Below are positions 7,516 through 17,200 of a DNA stretch of 64,000 nucleotides, in pieces. Position 1 is the stretch's first letter, and every line of letters begins with the position of its first letter. Both the position numbers and the translations under genes were made by a program. This stretch comes from Sedimentisphaera salicampi. Lineage in GTDB: Bacteria; Planctomycetota; Phycisphaerae; Sedimentisphaerales; Sedimentisphaeraceae. The stretch lies in contig NZ_CP021023.1 of NCBI RefSeq assembly GCF_002117005.1, forward strand, positions 124,001 to 188,000, read 5' to 3'. Under the pieces are notes generated by a model. It made no database searches and was not told the origin of the DNA. It worked only from the letters and a program-made list of their open reading frames with translations.

Positions 7516-10500
7516 ATGTGTACCCTTAGAGTTTCCCTTCTCGCAGCTATTGCCGCAGCAGGCATTGCATTTGGTTTCGCCGCAGGCGACGGCACGGAAA
7601 ACAACCCATACCAGATTTCCACCCCCGACCACCTCGAAGCGGTGAACAATGATCTCTCAGCCCATTACGTTCTGACAGGCGATATCGACCTCTCCGGCAG
7701 AACCTACGAACGGGCAGTTATCGCCCCTGATACTGATTACACCGATTCGAATTTCAACGGTACGTCTTTTTCCGGCTCATTCGACGGGGCTGGATATAAG
7801 ATTTTAAGTCTTATCGTTGATGCCTCAGATGTTACGGGAAATTACCCTCGATATCTCGGCCTTTTCGGCAAAATTGATGAGGGCGAAGTTCGAAATCTCG
7901 GAATTGAAAATGCCCAAATAACTGGCGGCGATAATTCAAGATTTCTTGGCGGACTGTGTGGATATAATGATGCTGAAACAATTCAGAACTGCTATGTTAC
8001 TGGCTCTGTTTCAGGCGGCGCTGATTCAGATTGCCTCGGCGGTCTCTGCGGGAGTAATGGTTCCAGTAGCACAATATCCAGTTGCTATTCAACCGGTTCT
8101 GTTTCAGGTGGCGATAATTCTTATTGTCTCGGCGGTCTCTGCGGGAGTAATGGTTCCAGTAGCACAATATCCAGTTGCTATTCAACCGGTTCTGTTTCAG
8201 GCGGCGCTGATTCTTATTCTCTCGGCGGTCTTTGCGGAAGGAACTACGGCATAATTACGAACTGCTATGCCACTAGCGATGTTTCAGGTGGCAGCAAAAT
8301 TGGCGGTCTCTGCGGGAGTAAAGGTTCCAGTAGCACAATATCCAGTTGTTATTCAACAGGAATTGTATCAGGCAATGAAAACCTTGGTGGCTTTTGTGGA
8401 GATGCAGGCGGTATAGTTACAAACTGTTTTTGGGACAAAGAATCAAGCGGAATTAATACAAGTGCAGGAGGTACAGGGCTTACCACTGATGAAATGAAGA
8501 GCGAAACCTCTTACAGTGCTGTAGGATGGGGAATAAGCGGGCTATGGACTATCGATGATGGCAATGATTATCCCCGCCTTGCTTGGGAGAATGCTCAAGG
8601 TGAGCAGATATCTCTATATCCTCAAATAGATTTGCCCGGCACCGGCAGTGAAGAAGACCCATACAAAATAAGCACAGCAGAACAATTTGAAAAGATTAAT
8701 CAAGCCGTAGCAGCAGCCTATGAGCTTGAATGTGATATTGATTTTACAGGAAAAACTTATTCAAATTCTGTTGTTGTCCAAAATAATAGCGGGTCAACTT
8801 CATCATTTTATGGAAATACATTTTCCGGTTTTCTATGTGGCAATGGATATACAATTAGAAACTTAACTATTAACGCAGGGTGTAGTTATGTTGGTTTATT
8901 TGGTTCTATATCTGATAATGGCTCAGTGAAAAATATTGGTCTAATGTCTGTACAGATTAATAATACAAGCCCGAAATCTGGTGCACTTTGCGGTAGAAAT
9001 CAAGGAATAATTACAAATTGCTATTCAAGAGGAGTTGTTGCTGGAAATTCTGAAAGTGGAGGTTTTTGCGGTCAGAATTTAGGTACAATAATAAACTGTG
9101 GAGCAGAATGTAATATTAGCGGCAGTAGCAGCAGCGGTTTTTGCGGATATAATAAAGGAACAATTATTTCTTGTTTTTCTGCTGGAATTGCAGAAAAAGG
9201 ATTTTGCGACAGGAATGATGGTTCAATACTTAATTGTTTCTGGGATACAGAAGCAAGCGGTACTACATTGAGTAGTGGCGGAGCTGGCTTGCCGACAAGC
9301 CTGATGAAGGATATTTATACCTTTCTAAATGCAGGCTGGGATTTTGCAGGACACACTCGAAACGGCAGTAATGACAACTGGCTTATGCCGGAAGATGATT
9401 ATCCAAGGCTTACAGCGCTTCACAGATTAACGGTTACCTTCAATTCAGGCGAGAATGGGAGCATTTCTTCAGGCGATGCAGAGCAGACCGTTCCTTATGC
9501 AGGCGATGCTGAGGCCCCGGAGATAACGCCGAGCGAAGGCTACGAGTTTACGGGCTGGAGCGGGTCGTTTGATAACGTTACTGAGGATATCACGATAACA
9601 GCGCAGTATGAGCTCAAATCTTACAATGTAACATTTGCAGCAGGCGAGAACGGAACAATCACCTCAGGCGATACTCAGCAGACCGTTTCTCACGGCGGCT
9701 CGGCCGCTGCTCCCGCAGTAGAGGCGGATGAGGGATACAGCTTTGCAGGCTGGAGCGAGGCATTCGATAATATAACGAGTGATTTAACCGTAACCGCTCA
9801 ATATGAAATAAACACTTTCCTCGTTGAGTTCAATTCTGGGGCTCATGGCGAGATTTCAGCGGGGGATGCAGAGCAGGTTGTTGATTATGGAAGCGGGGCA
9901 GAAGCCCCCGAGATAAGCCCATATCAGGGTTGGCTTTTTGCCGGCTGGGATGGAGATTTCAGCGAGGTTATGAGCGACCTTGTTATCGGGGCTATTTATG
10001 AGCCGGCGAGCTACAGCGTAGTATTCAATGCGGGCTCTCACGGCGTGATCAGTGAAGGCAGCGCGGAGCAGGAAGTTCCAAACGGCAGCGGAGCGGATGC
10101 TCCCGCTGTTGAAGCGGATGCCGGCTGGGAGTTTGTGGGCTGGGATAAAGCGTTCGAAAGCGTAACCAGCGATCTAACGATCAACGCCCAGTATCAAGTG
10201 CAAACGTTCACCGTTGTATTCAGCGCAGCGGGCAAGGGCGAGATAGCCTCCGGCCAGCCGCAGCAGACGGTAGAATACGGAAATCCGGCGCAGGCCCCGC
10301 AGGTTAGCCCGGGCGAGGGCTGGGAATTTACCGGCTGGGATGGTGATTTCAGCAGTGTAGTAAGCGATCTTGCGATAGAGGCGCAGTATTCGCTGCTCGG
10401 CGAGGGCACGCCGGAAGAGCCTTACGAGATTTATAATGCGGCCAACCTTGAATGGGCCAAACACTGGCCTGCGGCAAGCTTCATTTTGATGAAGGATTTG

Positions 10501-11778
10501 GATTTGAGCGGGCAGAGCTTTTCTGAGCCGATATTCTCGCCGGATGAAGACCCGGCAGACTGGCGTTTTAACGGTGAAAAATTCACAGGCTCATTTAACG
10601 GCGCCGGCCATACTATAACCGCCCTCAGCATTCATAGCGAGAACGCCTATGCCGGCATGTTCGGCTGCATCGGCGAGGCTGGAGAAGTGCTGAGGCTCGG
10701 GCTTGTTGAGGCAGATGTTGCAGGAAGCGCTCAGTCCGGTGCGGTTTGCGGGCGAAATGAAGGCACAATCCAGAGCTGCTATGTGAGCGGGCTTATAGAC
10801 TGCTACGACGAGGCTGGCGGAATAGCCGGAGCGAATGCAGGGCAGATTGTTAGCTGCAAGAGCGTTGCGGATATCTCCGGCTACCGCTTTGCAGGCGGGC
10901 TCTGCGGGAGCAATGTAGGCGGGATAGAGAGATGCCTTTCTGCCGGCAAGGTGGATGCGGAGAAGTTTGCCGGCGGGCTTTGCAGCTATAACGACGGCTC
11001 GATCGCTGCGAGCTTCTGGGATATCCTCACCAGCGGGCAGGATTCCAGCGACGGCGGGACAGGCCTCGAAACTCCGCAGCTCCGCGAGAAGCAAACGTTT
11101 ACCGGCGCCGGCTGGGATTTCTCAGAGGGCGGAAGCTGGAAGATGGCCACGCTCAACGGCGAGACAGGCAGGTATCCAATGCTTCGCTGGCAGGAGACGC
11201 CGAAGGTGGGGCTGCATGAATTCGTATGGCTCGCAAGACACTGGGGCAGCGCAGGCTTCGCACCCGATAGCGAGCCGAATCTGGTGGACTTCTCGAAAGA
11301 CGGCCATGTCGATATATACGACCTGCTGCTTCTCGGCGAGAGCTGGGGGCATACGGCGCCTGCGAGGGATATTTTCGCTCCCGATGAGGATTTCTCTGAT
11401 GGCGGGATCCCGAGCGGCTGGCAGGCCTCAGGCGATGCAGGCTGGCAGATCACCCAGCACGCAGAAGACTATGCAATCCGCTCAGAGCCGATTGGCGATT
11501 CGCAGTGTGCAGGGATAACGCTCACCCGCGACACGAGATTCTTCGGCCGGATCAGCTTTGATTATCTCGTTTCGAGCGAGGAGGGATTCGATGGGCTCAT
11601 ATTCGTGGTTGACGGCGAGCCGCAGGAGAAATTCTCCGGCGAATCCGGCTGGCAGACATTCAGCCTCGAATTCGCCCCGGGAATGCATACCTTCACATGG
11701 AAATACTGCAAGGATTCCTACTGGCAGGCGGGCGATGATACGGCAATGATAGATAATATTCAGTTCTCAGGGGAGTGA
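7516..11778 (+). CDS. Large secreted GLUG / InlB-B-repeat surface protein
   Basis: A 1420-residue exported protein. I chose the ATG at 7516 because GGAG lies six bases upstream and a signal peptide (MCTLRVSLLAAIAAAGIAFG) starts there. Three beta-helix-like blocks each open with an E(D/N/E)PYxI motif: about residues 22-370, 373-630 and 956-1215. They carry GLUG-type repeats (GGLCG...NCY...G.VSG). Between blocks two and three lie five repeats of about 64 residues resembling the Listeria-Bacteroides/InlB B-repeat (GYxFxGWxxxFxxVTxDxTxxAxY). A dockerin-like loop (FSKDGHVDIYDLL, without Cys) lies near residue 1260 and a beta-sandwich of about 130 residues ends the protein. It is probably an adhesin or substrate-binding surface protein. 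Base composition shifts within the gene, AT-rich at 8640-9300 and GC-rich after 10000. Confidence 0.8.
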   Translation: MCTLRVSLLAAIAAAGIAFGFAAGDGTENNPYQISTPDHLEAVNNDLSAHYVLTGDIDLSGRTYERAVIAPDTDYTDSNFNGTSFSGSFDGAGYKILSLIVDASDVTGNYPRYLGLFGKIDEGEVRNLGIENAQITGGDNSRFLGGLCGYNDAETIQNCYVTGSVSGGADSDCLGGLCGSNGSSSTISSCYSTGSVSGGDNSYCLGGLCGSNGSSSTISSCYSTGSVSGGADSYSLGGLCGRNYGIITNCYATSDVSGGSKIGGLCGSKGSSSTISSCYSTGIVSGNENLGGFCGDAGGIVTNCFWDKESSGINTSAGGTGLTTDEMKSETSYSAVGWGISGLWTIDDGNDYPRLAWENAQGEQISLYPQIDLPGTGSEEDPYKISTAEQFEKINQAVAAAYELECDIDFTGKTYSNSVVVQNNSGSTSSFYGNTFSGFLCGNGYTIRNLTINAGCSYVGLFGSISDNGSVKNIGLMSVQINNTSPKSGALCGRNQGIITNCYSRGVVAGNSESGGFCGQNLGTIINCGAECNISGSSSSGFCGYNKGTIISCFSAGIAEKGFCDRNDGSILNCFWDTEASGTTLSSGGAGLPTSLMKDIYTFLNAGWDFAGHTRNGSNDNWLMPEDDYPRLTALHRLTVTFNSGENGSISSGDAEQTVPYAGDAEAPEITPSEGYEFTGWSGSFDNVTEDITITAQYELKSYNVTFAAGENGTITSGDTQQTVSHGGSAAAPAVEADEGYSFAGWSEAFDNITSDLTVTAQYEINTFLVEFNSGAHGEISAGDAEQVVDYGSGAEAPEISPYQGWLFAGWDGDFSEVMSDLVIGAIYEPASYSVVFNAGSHGVISEGSAEQEVPNGSGADAPAVEADAGWEFVGWDKAFESVTSDLTINAQYQVQTFTVVFSAAGKGEIASGQPQQTVEYGNPAQAPQVSPGEGWEFTGWDGDFSSVVSDLAIEAQYSLLGEGTPEEPYEIYNAANLEWAKHWPAASFILMKDLDLSGQSFSEPIFSPDEDPADWRFNGEKFTGSFNGAGHTITALSIHSENAYAGMFGCIGEAGEVLRLGLVEADVAGSAQSGAVCGRNEGTIQSCYVSGLIDCYDEAGGIAGANAGQIVSCKSVADISGYRFAGGLCGSNVGGIERCLSAGKVDAEKFAGGLCSYNDGSIAASFWDILTSGQDSSDGGTGLETPQLREKQTFTGAGWDFSEGGSWKMATLNGETGRYPMLRWQETPKVGLHEFVWLARHWGSAGFAPDSEPNLVDFSKDGHVDIYDLLLLGESWGHTAPARDIFAPDEDFSDGGIPSGWQASGDAGWQITQHAEDYAIRSEPIGDSQCAGITLTRDTRFFGRISFDYLVSSEEGFDGLIFVVDGEPQEKFSGESGWQTFSLEFAPGMHTFTWKYCKDSYWQAGDDTAMIDNIQFSGE
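8001..8220 (+). repeat. 93-bp tandem repeat inside the GLUG protein gene
   Basis: Units beginning CTCGGCGGTCT start at 8035, 8128 and 8221, a period of 93 bp (31 residues). The first two units are nearly identical at nucleotide level, and the homology reaches back to about 8001. A further partial copy with a few changes lies at about 8302-8360. Identity at synonymous positions indicates recent duplication or slippage rather than old protein-level repeats. Confidence 0.85.
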
Positions 11779-12084
11779 GCTGGTAAGCAGGGAGCATTTA
11801 AACCGAGCCACGCATGAAGACCCGCCGCAGGCGGAGAGCCTGTCCGCCGCAGGCGGAAAACAAGCGGATAGATTCGTGGCGTGCGGCAAGCACACCCGTA
11901 CGGGTGTGCCTGCGCGGCTGCCTCATTTCAACGTCTGAATTTACTTTTATATGCAGCAGGGGGTGCTGTAATCCTGCAAATGTCAGCATTCTTATCCCCG
12001 TTTTCCAGCCACGGAGTTGTAAATAAAACATTTATAAGTAAAATATCGTCTCAAAATTTAATACTTAAACTTTGGAGAAAACCA
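11779..12084. repeat. Intergenic block with inverted copy of the 36-bp element and REP-like hairpins
   Basis: About 306 bp without a convincing gene. It holds the inverted copy of the 36-bp element (11796-11831), hairpins CCGCC-GCA-GGCGG (11822-11834) and TCCGCC-GCA-GGCGGA (11843-11857), the 15-mer shared with the block upstream of the GLUG gene (11860-11874), and a perfect 20-bp palindrome at 11890-11909. The last 100 bp are AT-rich and should contain the promoter of the nfu-type gene. Confidence 0.7.
11890..11909. repeat. Perfect 20-bp palindrome
   Basis: GCACACCCGTACGGGTGTGC is identical to its own reverse complement over 20 bases. It lies after the REP-like hairpins and about 175 bp before the nfu-type gene. 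It could be a protein-binding site or part of the repeat element; it lacks a loop and a T-run, so it is not a typical terminator. Confidence 0.6.
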
Positions 12085-12321
12085 ATGAGCGAACAGATAA
12101 GTGATAAAATCCAAGACTGCATCCAGCAGATTCGTCCGATGCTTCAGTCAGACGGCGGCGATATTGAGCTTGTAGAGGTAACGGAAAATAACGACGTTAA
12201 AGTTCGCCTGCAGGGGGCGTGCAGAGGGTGCCCGGGAGCCCGGATGACCCTCAAAATGGGCGTTGAAAGAAGGCTCAAGGAGCAGGTGCCCGGAGTGGGC
12301 GAGGTTATTCCTGTGGAATAA
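12085..12321 (+). CDS. NifU C-terminal domain (Nfu-type) Fe-S cluster scaffold protein
   Basis: A 78-residue stand-alone NifU C-terminal domain. The signature DGGDIELVEV near the start and the cluster-binding CRGCPGA motif (CxxC) are intact. Members of this family hold and transfer [4Fe-4S] clusters to apo-enzymes. The frame stays open upstream to 11881, but that stretch is low-quality coding sequence within the repeat block; the ATG at 12085 has GGAG seven bases upstream and begins the conserved domain. Confidence 0.9.
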   Translation: MSEQISDKIQDCIQQIRPMLQSDGGDIELVEVTENNDVKVRLQGACRGCPGARMTLKMGVERRLKEQVPGVGEVIPVE

Positions 12322-12392
12322 TCTTCTGCTGCCGAAAAGGTATTTGAATAATCAGCTTTGAATTGTTTATATAAGGATAACGGAATAAATAA

Positions 12393-14615
12393 ATGAACAG
12401 GATAACCTGGACAAAATCAGATGAAGCCCCGTCGCTGGCATCGTATTCTCTATTGCCGGTGGTGGAGGCGTATTGCCGTGCCGCGGGAATTGAGATAGAG
12501 GTTCGTGATATCTCGCTTGCCGGCAGGATAATTGCAAATTTTCCCGACAACCTCACCAGTGAGCAGAAGCAGACGGATGATTTGGCCTACCTCGGCGAGC
12601 TGGTTAAGCAGCCTGAGGCGAATGTAATTAAGCTGCCGAATATAAGCGCATCAATCCCTCAGCTTGAAAACGCTATAAAGGAGCTTCAGGAAAAAGGATA
12701 TAACATCCCAAGCTACCCGCACCAGATCAAAACCGATAAGGACAGAAAGCTCGTTGAGAGATTTGCAGCCGTTTTGGGGTCTGCGGTTAATCCGGTACTG
12801 CGTGAGGGCAATTCGGACAGAAGGCCGGCAAAGGCAGTCAAGCAGTTTGCCAGAAAGCACCCCCACGGGATGGTTAAGGCTTGGCCTGAGCAAGGCAGCA
12901 AGGCTGATGTGGCATATATGCAGGAAGGGGATTTCTACGGCTCCGAGCAGTCTGTTACGCTGGATAAACCCTGCAACGCTAAGATTGAATTTATCGGCAA
13001 AGACGGCTCAGGCAAAACCCTCAAAGACAGTCTGCCCCTGCTGGAAGGTGAAGTAGCGGATTCTGCTGTAATGAGCGCAGACGCGCTGGAAAATTTCTAC
13101 AGCGAAAAGATGGAATTTGCGAAGAAAGAGGGGCTTTTGCTGTCTCTCCATTTGAAGGCCACGATGATGAAGGTCTCTGATCCGATTATGTTCGGCCATT
13201 GCGTGAAGGTTTTCCTTAAAGATGTTATCGATAAACACAGTGAAACGTTTGATTCGCTCAGTGTTAATCTCAATTACGGCCTTGAGAATCTGTTCAGCAA
13301 ACTGGAAGGCTTGGAGCCTGCCGAAAAGCAGGAAATCGAGAGCGATATCCGCAAAGCCTATGAAAACAACCCATCCCTTGCGATGGTTGATTCGAGAAAA
13401 GGCATTACGAACCTCCACGTTCCCAACAATATCATTATTGATGCCTCAATGCCCAATGTCGTACGCGACGGCGGGAAGATGTGGAATAAGGACGACCAGC
13501 TTCAGGATACTCTCGCCCTCATTCCAGACCGCAGCTATGCATGCATATATCAGCAGATAATCGAAGACTGCAAAGAGAACGGCCAGTTCAACCCCGCCGA
13601 GATGGGCAGCGTTTCAAACGTTGGCCTTATGGCGAAGAAGGCAGAGGAATACGGCTCGCACGATAAAACTTTCGAAGCCGAGGCAGACGGCAAGATTCAG
13701 GTTCTCAGCGACGCCGGCGAAGTGCTGATGTCTCAGAGCGTTAGCAGGGGGGATATCTTCCGGATGTGTCAGGCTAAAGATGCCCCGATTAAGAGCTGGG
13801 TGGAGCTTGCAGTAACCCGTGCCCGCGAGGAAGGCGTGCCCGCTGTTTTCTGGCTTGATGAAGAAAGAGCCCACGACAGAGAGATTATTGCAAAGGTGAA
13901 GAAGTATCTGCCCGAATTCGATACATCAGGGCTCACTATAGAGATTATGGAGCCCAGAGAGGCTATGAAATATTCTCTCAAGCGCGTCCGCAGAGGCGAG
14001 GATACAATCTCCGTTACGGGAAATGTATTGCGTGATTACCTCACTGATCTCTTCCCGATCCTTGAGCTTGGCACCAGCGCAAGGATGCTCTCGATTGTGC
14101 CCCTGATGAACGGCGGCGGACTCTATGAAACCGGCGCAGGCGGCTCCGCACCCAAACACGTTGCCCAGTTCCTCAGGGAAAATCATCTCCGCTGGGATTC
14201 GCTCGGCGAATACTGCGCTTTAGTGCCGTCGCTTGAGAAGATCGCCGGAAGAACAGGCAATAAAAAGGCCGCAATACTTGCAGATGCTCTCAATAAGGCC
14301 ATAAGCGACTATCTCGAAAACGGCAAAACCCCTTCACGTAAAGCGGGAGAGCCGGACAACAGAGCGAGCACTTATTTCCTTGCTATGTATTGGGCGAAGC
14401 ATCTCTCTAAGCAGAAAGAAGATTCGCAGATGCAGGAGCGTTTTGCAGAAGTTTTCAGCAGGCTCTGTGAGAATGAACCGCAAATAATTCAGGACCTTAC
14501 AAAAGTGCAGGGCAGCTCTTCCGATATAGGCGGATACTATAAGCCCGAAGATAAACTCGCCGAAAAGGCTATGCGGCCCAGCGAAATACTTAATGAGATA
14601 ATCGAAGGCGTGTAG
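12393..14615 (+). CDS. icd: Isocitrate dehydrogenase (NADP+), monomeric type
   Basis: A 740-residue monomeric isocitrate dehydrogenase, the normal length for this class, which is unrelated in size to the ~420-residue dimeric enzymes. The N-terminus ([20 protein letters not shown]) and internal blocks such as [21 protein letters not shown] and [19 protein letters not shown] are characteristic. It converts isocitrate to 2-oxoglutarate in the TCA cycle, making NADPH. It lies 71 bp after the nfu-type gene and 30 bp before lpxK. Confidence 0.95.
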   Translation: MNRITWTKSDEAPSLASYSLLPVVEAYCRAAGIEIEVRDISLAGRIIANFPDNLTSEQKQTDDLAYLGELVKQPEANVIKLPNISASIPQLENAIKELQEKGYNIPSYPHQIKTDKDRKLVERFAAVLGSAVNPVLREGNSDRRPAKAVKQFARKHPHGMVKAWPEQGSKADVAYMQEGDFYGSEQSVTLDKPCNAKIEFIGKDGSGKTLKDSLPLLEGEVADSAVMSADALENFYSEKMEFAKKEGLLLSLHLKATMMKVSDPIMFGHCVKVFLKDVIDKHSETFDSLSVNLNYGLENLFSKLEGLEPAEKQEIESDIRKAYENNPSLAMVDSRKGITNLHVPNNIIIDASMPNVVRDGGKMWNKDDQLQDTLALIPDRSYACIYQQIIEDCKENGQFNPAEMGSVSNVGLMAKKAEEYGSHDKTFEAEADGKIQVLSDAGEVLMSQSVSRGDIFRMCQAKDAPIKSWVELAVTRAREEGVPAVFWLDEERAHDREIIAKVKKYLPEFDTSGLTIEIMEPREAMKYSLKRVRRGEDTISVTGNVLRDYLTDLFPILELGTSARMLSIVPLMNGGGLYETGAGGSAPKHVAQFLRENHLRWDSLGEYCALVPSLEKIAGRTGNKKAAILADALNKAISDYLENGKTPSRKAGEPDNRASTYFLAMYWAKHLSKQKEDSQMQERFAEVFSRLCENEPQIIQDLTKVQGSSSDIGGYYKPEDKLAEKAMRPSEILNEIIEGV

Positions 14616-14645
14616 ATAAACTCACTGCCCCAGAAAGTTTTCATC

Positions 14646-15698
14646 GTGATAGATAAATGGCGAAAAATTGTTAGCGGAGAGGACAGAAGCCATGCAGGGC
14701 TGCTTATGCTTTGCGTGCTTGGTGTTCTCTCTTGTTTTTATCGTTTCGCTGTGTGGCTGAGAAATCTGCTATACGATAAGGGCTTGCTGAAAATATCTAA
14801 AGCCAATCATCCTGTGATAAGCGTTGGAAACATTACAGCAGGCGGAACAGGCAAAACACCGCTTACAATTGAGCTTTGCCGTCTGCTGGTGGGAAAGGGG
14901 TATAAGCCCGCCGTTCTCACAAGGGGATACGCCTCAGATTCCGGTTTTGCTGATGAGCCGGAAGAGATAAAGCTTGCGTGTCCCTCTGCCAAGGTTTACG
15001 TAAATCCGGACAGGGCGAAGGCTGCTCGTGAGGCAGAAACGCAGTCCGGCTGCGATATCTTCATCCTCGACGACGGCTTCCAGCACAGGCGTTTAGCAAG
15101 AGATTTGGATATTGCTGCTGTTGATGCCGGCTGCCCATTCGGCTATTCAAGGCTTCTGCCGGCAGGTATGCTCAGAGAGCCGATAAAGAATATCTCCCGC
15201 GCAGACTGCATCGCTGTTACCAAATGCGAAACCGCAGGCGAGAAAGAAATTGAAAATATCCGCAGCAGAATCCGCTCTTATAACTCTTTCGCACCGATTA
15301 TAAATCTCCGCCAGAGGCTGGTATGCTTCTCCTCGATGGAGGGGCAAAAATCCAAACTGAAGTCTTTGAAGGATAAGCGGGCTTTTGTATTCTGCGGCCT
15401 TGCGAGCCCGGAGAGCTTTTTGGAGAACATAAGCAGGAGCGGGATAAAAATAACAGGCAAAAAGATTTTCAAAGACCACCACATCTACACCCCCGAAGAC
15501 CTCGAATTTATTCTTTCCGCCTCAGCTAATTCGGATATAATCGTGATGACTCGCAAAGACTTCATGAAGGTGAGCAGGATTGCTGATTCCCCCGGCTGGG
15601 AAGAATTCAGGCAGAAGGCAGGTTATTTTGATCTTTCTTTGGAATTCATTGATGGTTTTGGGAGACTGGAAGATTTATTAAATGAGCTCAGCAGATAA
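14646..15698 (+). CDS. lpxK: Tetraacyldisaccharide 4'-kinase LpxK
   Basis: A 350-residue membrane-associated kinase that phosphorylates the lipid A disaccharide precursor at the 4' position. The GTG start at 14646 gives the expected MIDKW...SGED N-terminus. An N-terminal hydrophobic segment (about 19-38) is followed by the P-loop GGTGKTP, the DDGFQHRRL motif and the C-terminal FKDHHIYTPEDL motif. It overlaps hldE by 17 bp, so the two are probably translationally coupled. Its presence is direct evidence for lipid A synthesis in this organism. Confidence 0.95.
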   Translation: MIDKWRKIVSGEDRSHAGLLMLCVLGVLSCFYRFAVWLRNLLYDKGLLKISKANHPVISVGNITAGGTGKTPLTIELCRLLVGKGYKPAVLTRGYASDSGFADEPEEIKLACPSAKVYVNPDRAKAAREAETQSGCDIFILDDGFQHRRLARDLDIAAVDAGCPFGYSRLLPAGMLREPIKNISRADCIAVTKCETAGEKEIENIRSRIRSYNSFAPIINLRQRLVCFSSMEGQKSKLKSLKDKRAFVFCGLASPESFLENISRSGIKITGKKIFKDHHIYTPEDLEFILSASANSDIIVMTRKDFMKVSRIADSPGWEEFRQKAGYFDLSLEFIDGFGRLEDLLNELSR

Positions 15699-17181
15699 AA
15701 AAACTCTAACCAGCGTTTATGAGAAGCTTCTAAGCCTTTCCCGCCCGAAGGTTTTGGTTGTGGGTGATTTTATGCTCGATAAATATACCCACGGCGATGC
15801 AATGCGAATAAGCCCCGAGGCCCCTGTGCCGGTTTTGAAGGTTGTGAAAACTGAATATAAATGCGGCGGGGCGGCTTCTGTAGCCGCTGATATATGCGAA
15901 TTGGGCGCAGAGCCCTTATGCATCGGAATTACCGGCCGCGACGAAAACGGAAGGCTCTTGAGAGACAAACTCGGGCATTCAGGGGCAGACATCTCCTGTC
16001 TTGCAGAATCGTTCAGCAGGCCTACAACCTGCAAGAATCGCTTGGTAGGACTTGCCCAGCATAAACATCCCCAGCAGCTTATGAGGATCGATGAAGAATC
16101 CTGCCGGCAGCTAAACAGTGAGGAAGAGCAGATTATTCTAAGCTGTTTCAGCTCAAAACTCCCTGAGGCTGATATTGTCTGCCTTGAAGACTACGGTAAA
16201 GGCGTTCTAACAGAGAATGTATGCCGCAGAATAATAGAGTCTGCCCGCAGAGAGGGCAAAATGGTGGTCGTGGATCCCCCGCTTAGCAGTGATAATCAAA
16301 AATTTGCAGGCAGTAATGTAATCACCCCAAACCGCAAGGAAGCCTGTCTTATCTCTGGAGTGGAGATTGATTCTGCAGAGTCGGCCGATGAGGCCGCCGA
16401 AATAATACGCCGCCAGCTTGAAATTGATGCTGTTGTTATAACGATGGACAAAGACGGCGCATACCTCAAAACAGCTCAAAGCTCAATGCTTGTGCCTACG
16501 GTAGCCAAAACCGTGTATGATGTGGCCGGAGCGGGGGATATGGTTCTCTCGGCTATTGCTGTTGCATTGGCTGCCGGCTGGAGTTATGAGCTTGCAGTAC
16601 ATCTCTCGAATATCGCAGGCGGGCTTGAGGTGGAGAAATTCGGCGTTGCCGCTGTGAGCAGGGCAGAGATTATCGAAGAGATAAAAAAACGCACCTCGCC
16701 CGGCGAAAGCAAGATTGTGAAAATGGAAGATATAAGCCAACTCTCCAAAAGGCTAAGAACTGAAGGTAAAAGGATAGTGTTTACTAATGGGTGTTTTGAT
16801 ATTATCCACGAAGGCCACATAAATTTCCTCGGTTTTGCCAAAAGTCACGGTGATGTACTTGTCTTGGGGTTAAACAGCGATGCAAGCGTTAAGCGTTTGA
16901 AGGGCGAAGACAGACCAGTAAACAGCGAAAATGCAAGGGCAGCAGTTCTGAGCAGTCTTGAGTTTGTTGATTACGTGTGCATTTTCGATTCAGACTCGCC
17001 TCTTGAGATTATCAAGGCTGTAAGGCCGAATGTGTTGGTGAAAGGCAAAGACTGGGAGAAAAAGGGTGTTATCGGCAGCGATTTTGTGAAAGAAAACGGC
17101 GGCGAGGTTGTGCTGGCCGATTTAGTTGAGGGGATAAGCTCAACTGCTATAATAAACAAGGTAAAAGGCAAGGGTTTTTAA
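15682..17181 (+). CDS. hldE: Bifunctional heptose 7-phosphate kinase / heptose 1-phosphate adenylyltransferase HldE
   Basis: A 499-residue two-domain protein. The N-terminal ribokinase-like domain (about 1-330) has VVGDFMLDKYTHG, NRKEA and the anion-hole motif DVAGAGDMVLSA. The C-terminal nucleotidyltransferase domain (about 350-499) has TNGCFDIIHEGHI and ends with EGISSTAIINKV. Together they make ADP-D-glycero-beta-D-manno-heptose for LPS core; the phosphatase step between the two reactions would be supplied by the next gene. It overlaps lpxK at its start, and the next gene follows after 19 bp. Confidence 0.95.
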   Translation: MSSADKKTLTSVYEKLLSLSRPKVLVVGDFMLDKYTHGDAMRISPEAPVPVLKVVKTEYKCGGAASVAADICELGAEPLCIGITGRDENGRLLRDKLGHSGADISCLAESFSRPTTCKNRLVGLAQHKHPQQLMRIDEESCRQLNSEEEQIILSCFSSKLPEADIVCLEDYGKGVLTENVCRRIIESARREGKMVVVDPPLSSDNQKFAGSNVITPNRKEACLISGVEIDSAESADEAAEIIRRQLEIDAVVITMDKDGAYLKTAQSSMLVPTVAKTVYDVAGAGDMVLSAIAVALAAGWSYELAVHLSNIAGGLEVEKFGVAAVSRAEIIEEIKKRTSPGESKIVKMEDISQLSKRLRTEGKRIVFTNGCFDIIHEGHINFLGFAKSHGDVLVLGLNSDASVKRLKGEDRPVNSENARAAVLSSLEFVDYVCIFDSDSPLEIIKAVRPNVLVKGKDWEKKGVIGSDFVKENGGEVVLADLVEGISSTAIINKVKGKGF

Positions 17182-17200
17182 TTCTGCTAAGGGGGCATTG

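Noticed and set aside
8001-8360. Regular repeats that might suggest a CRISPR array
   Set aside because: The 93-bp units are in frame, encode GLUG repeats and have no unique spacers; there are no cas genes.
10955-11518. 187-codon open frame overlapping the GLUG protein gene
   Set aside because: It is an alternative frame of GC-rich repeat sequence, with no ribosome-binding site and low-complexity Arg/Ala/Ser content.
11881-12084. Upstream extension of the nfu-type reading frame
   Set aside because: It runs through the repeat block and palindrome; the conserved domain starts at the ATG at 12085, which has its own GGAG.
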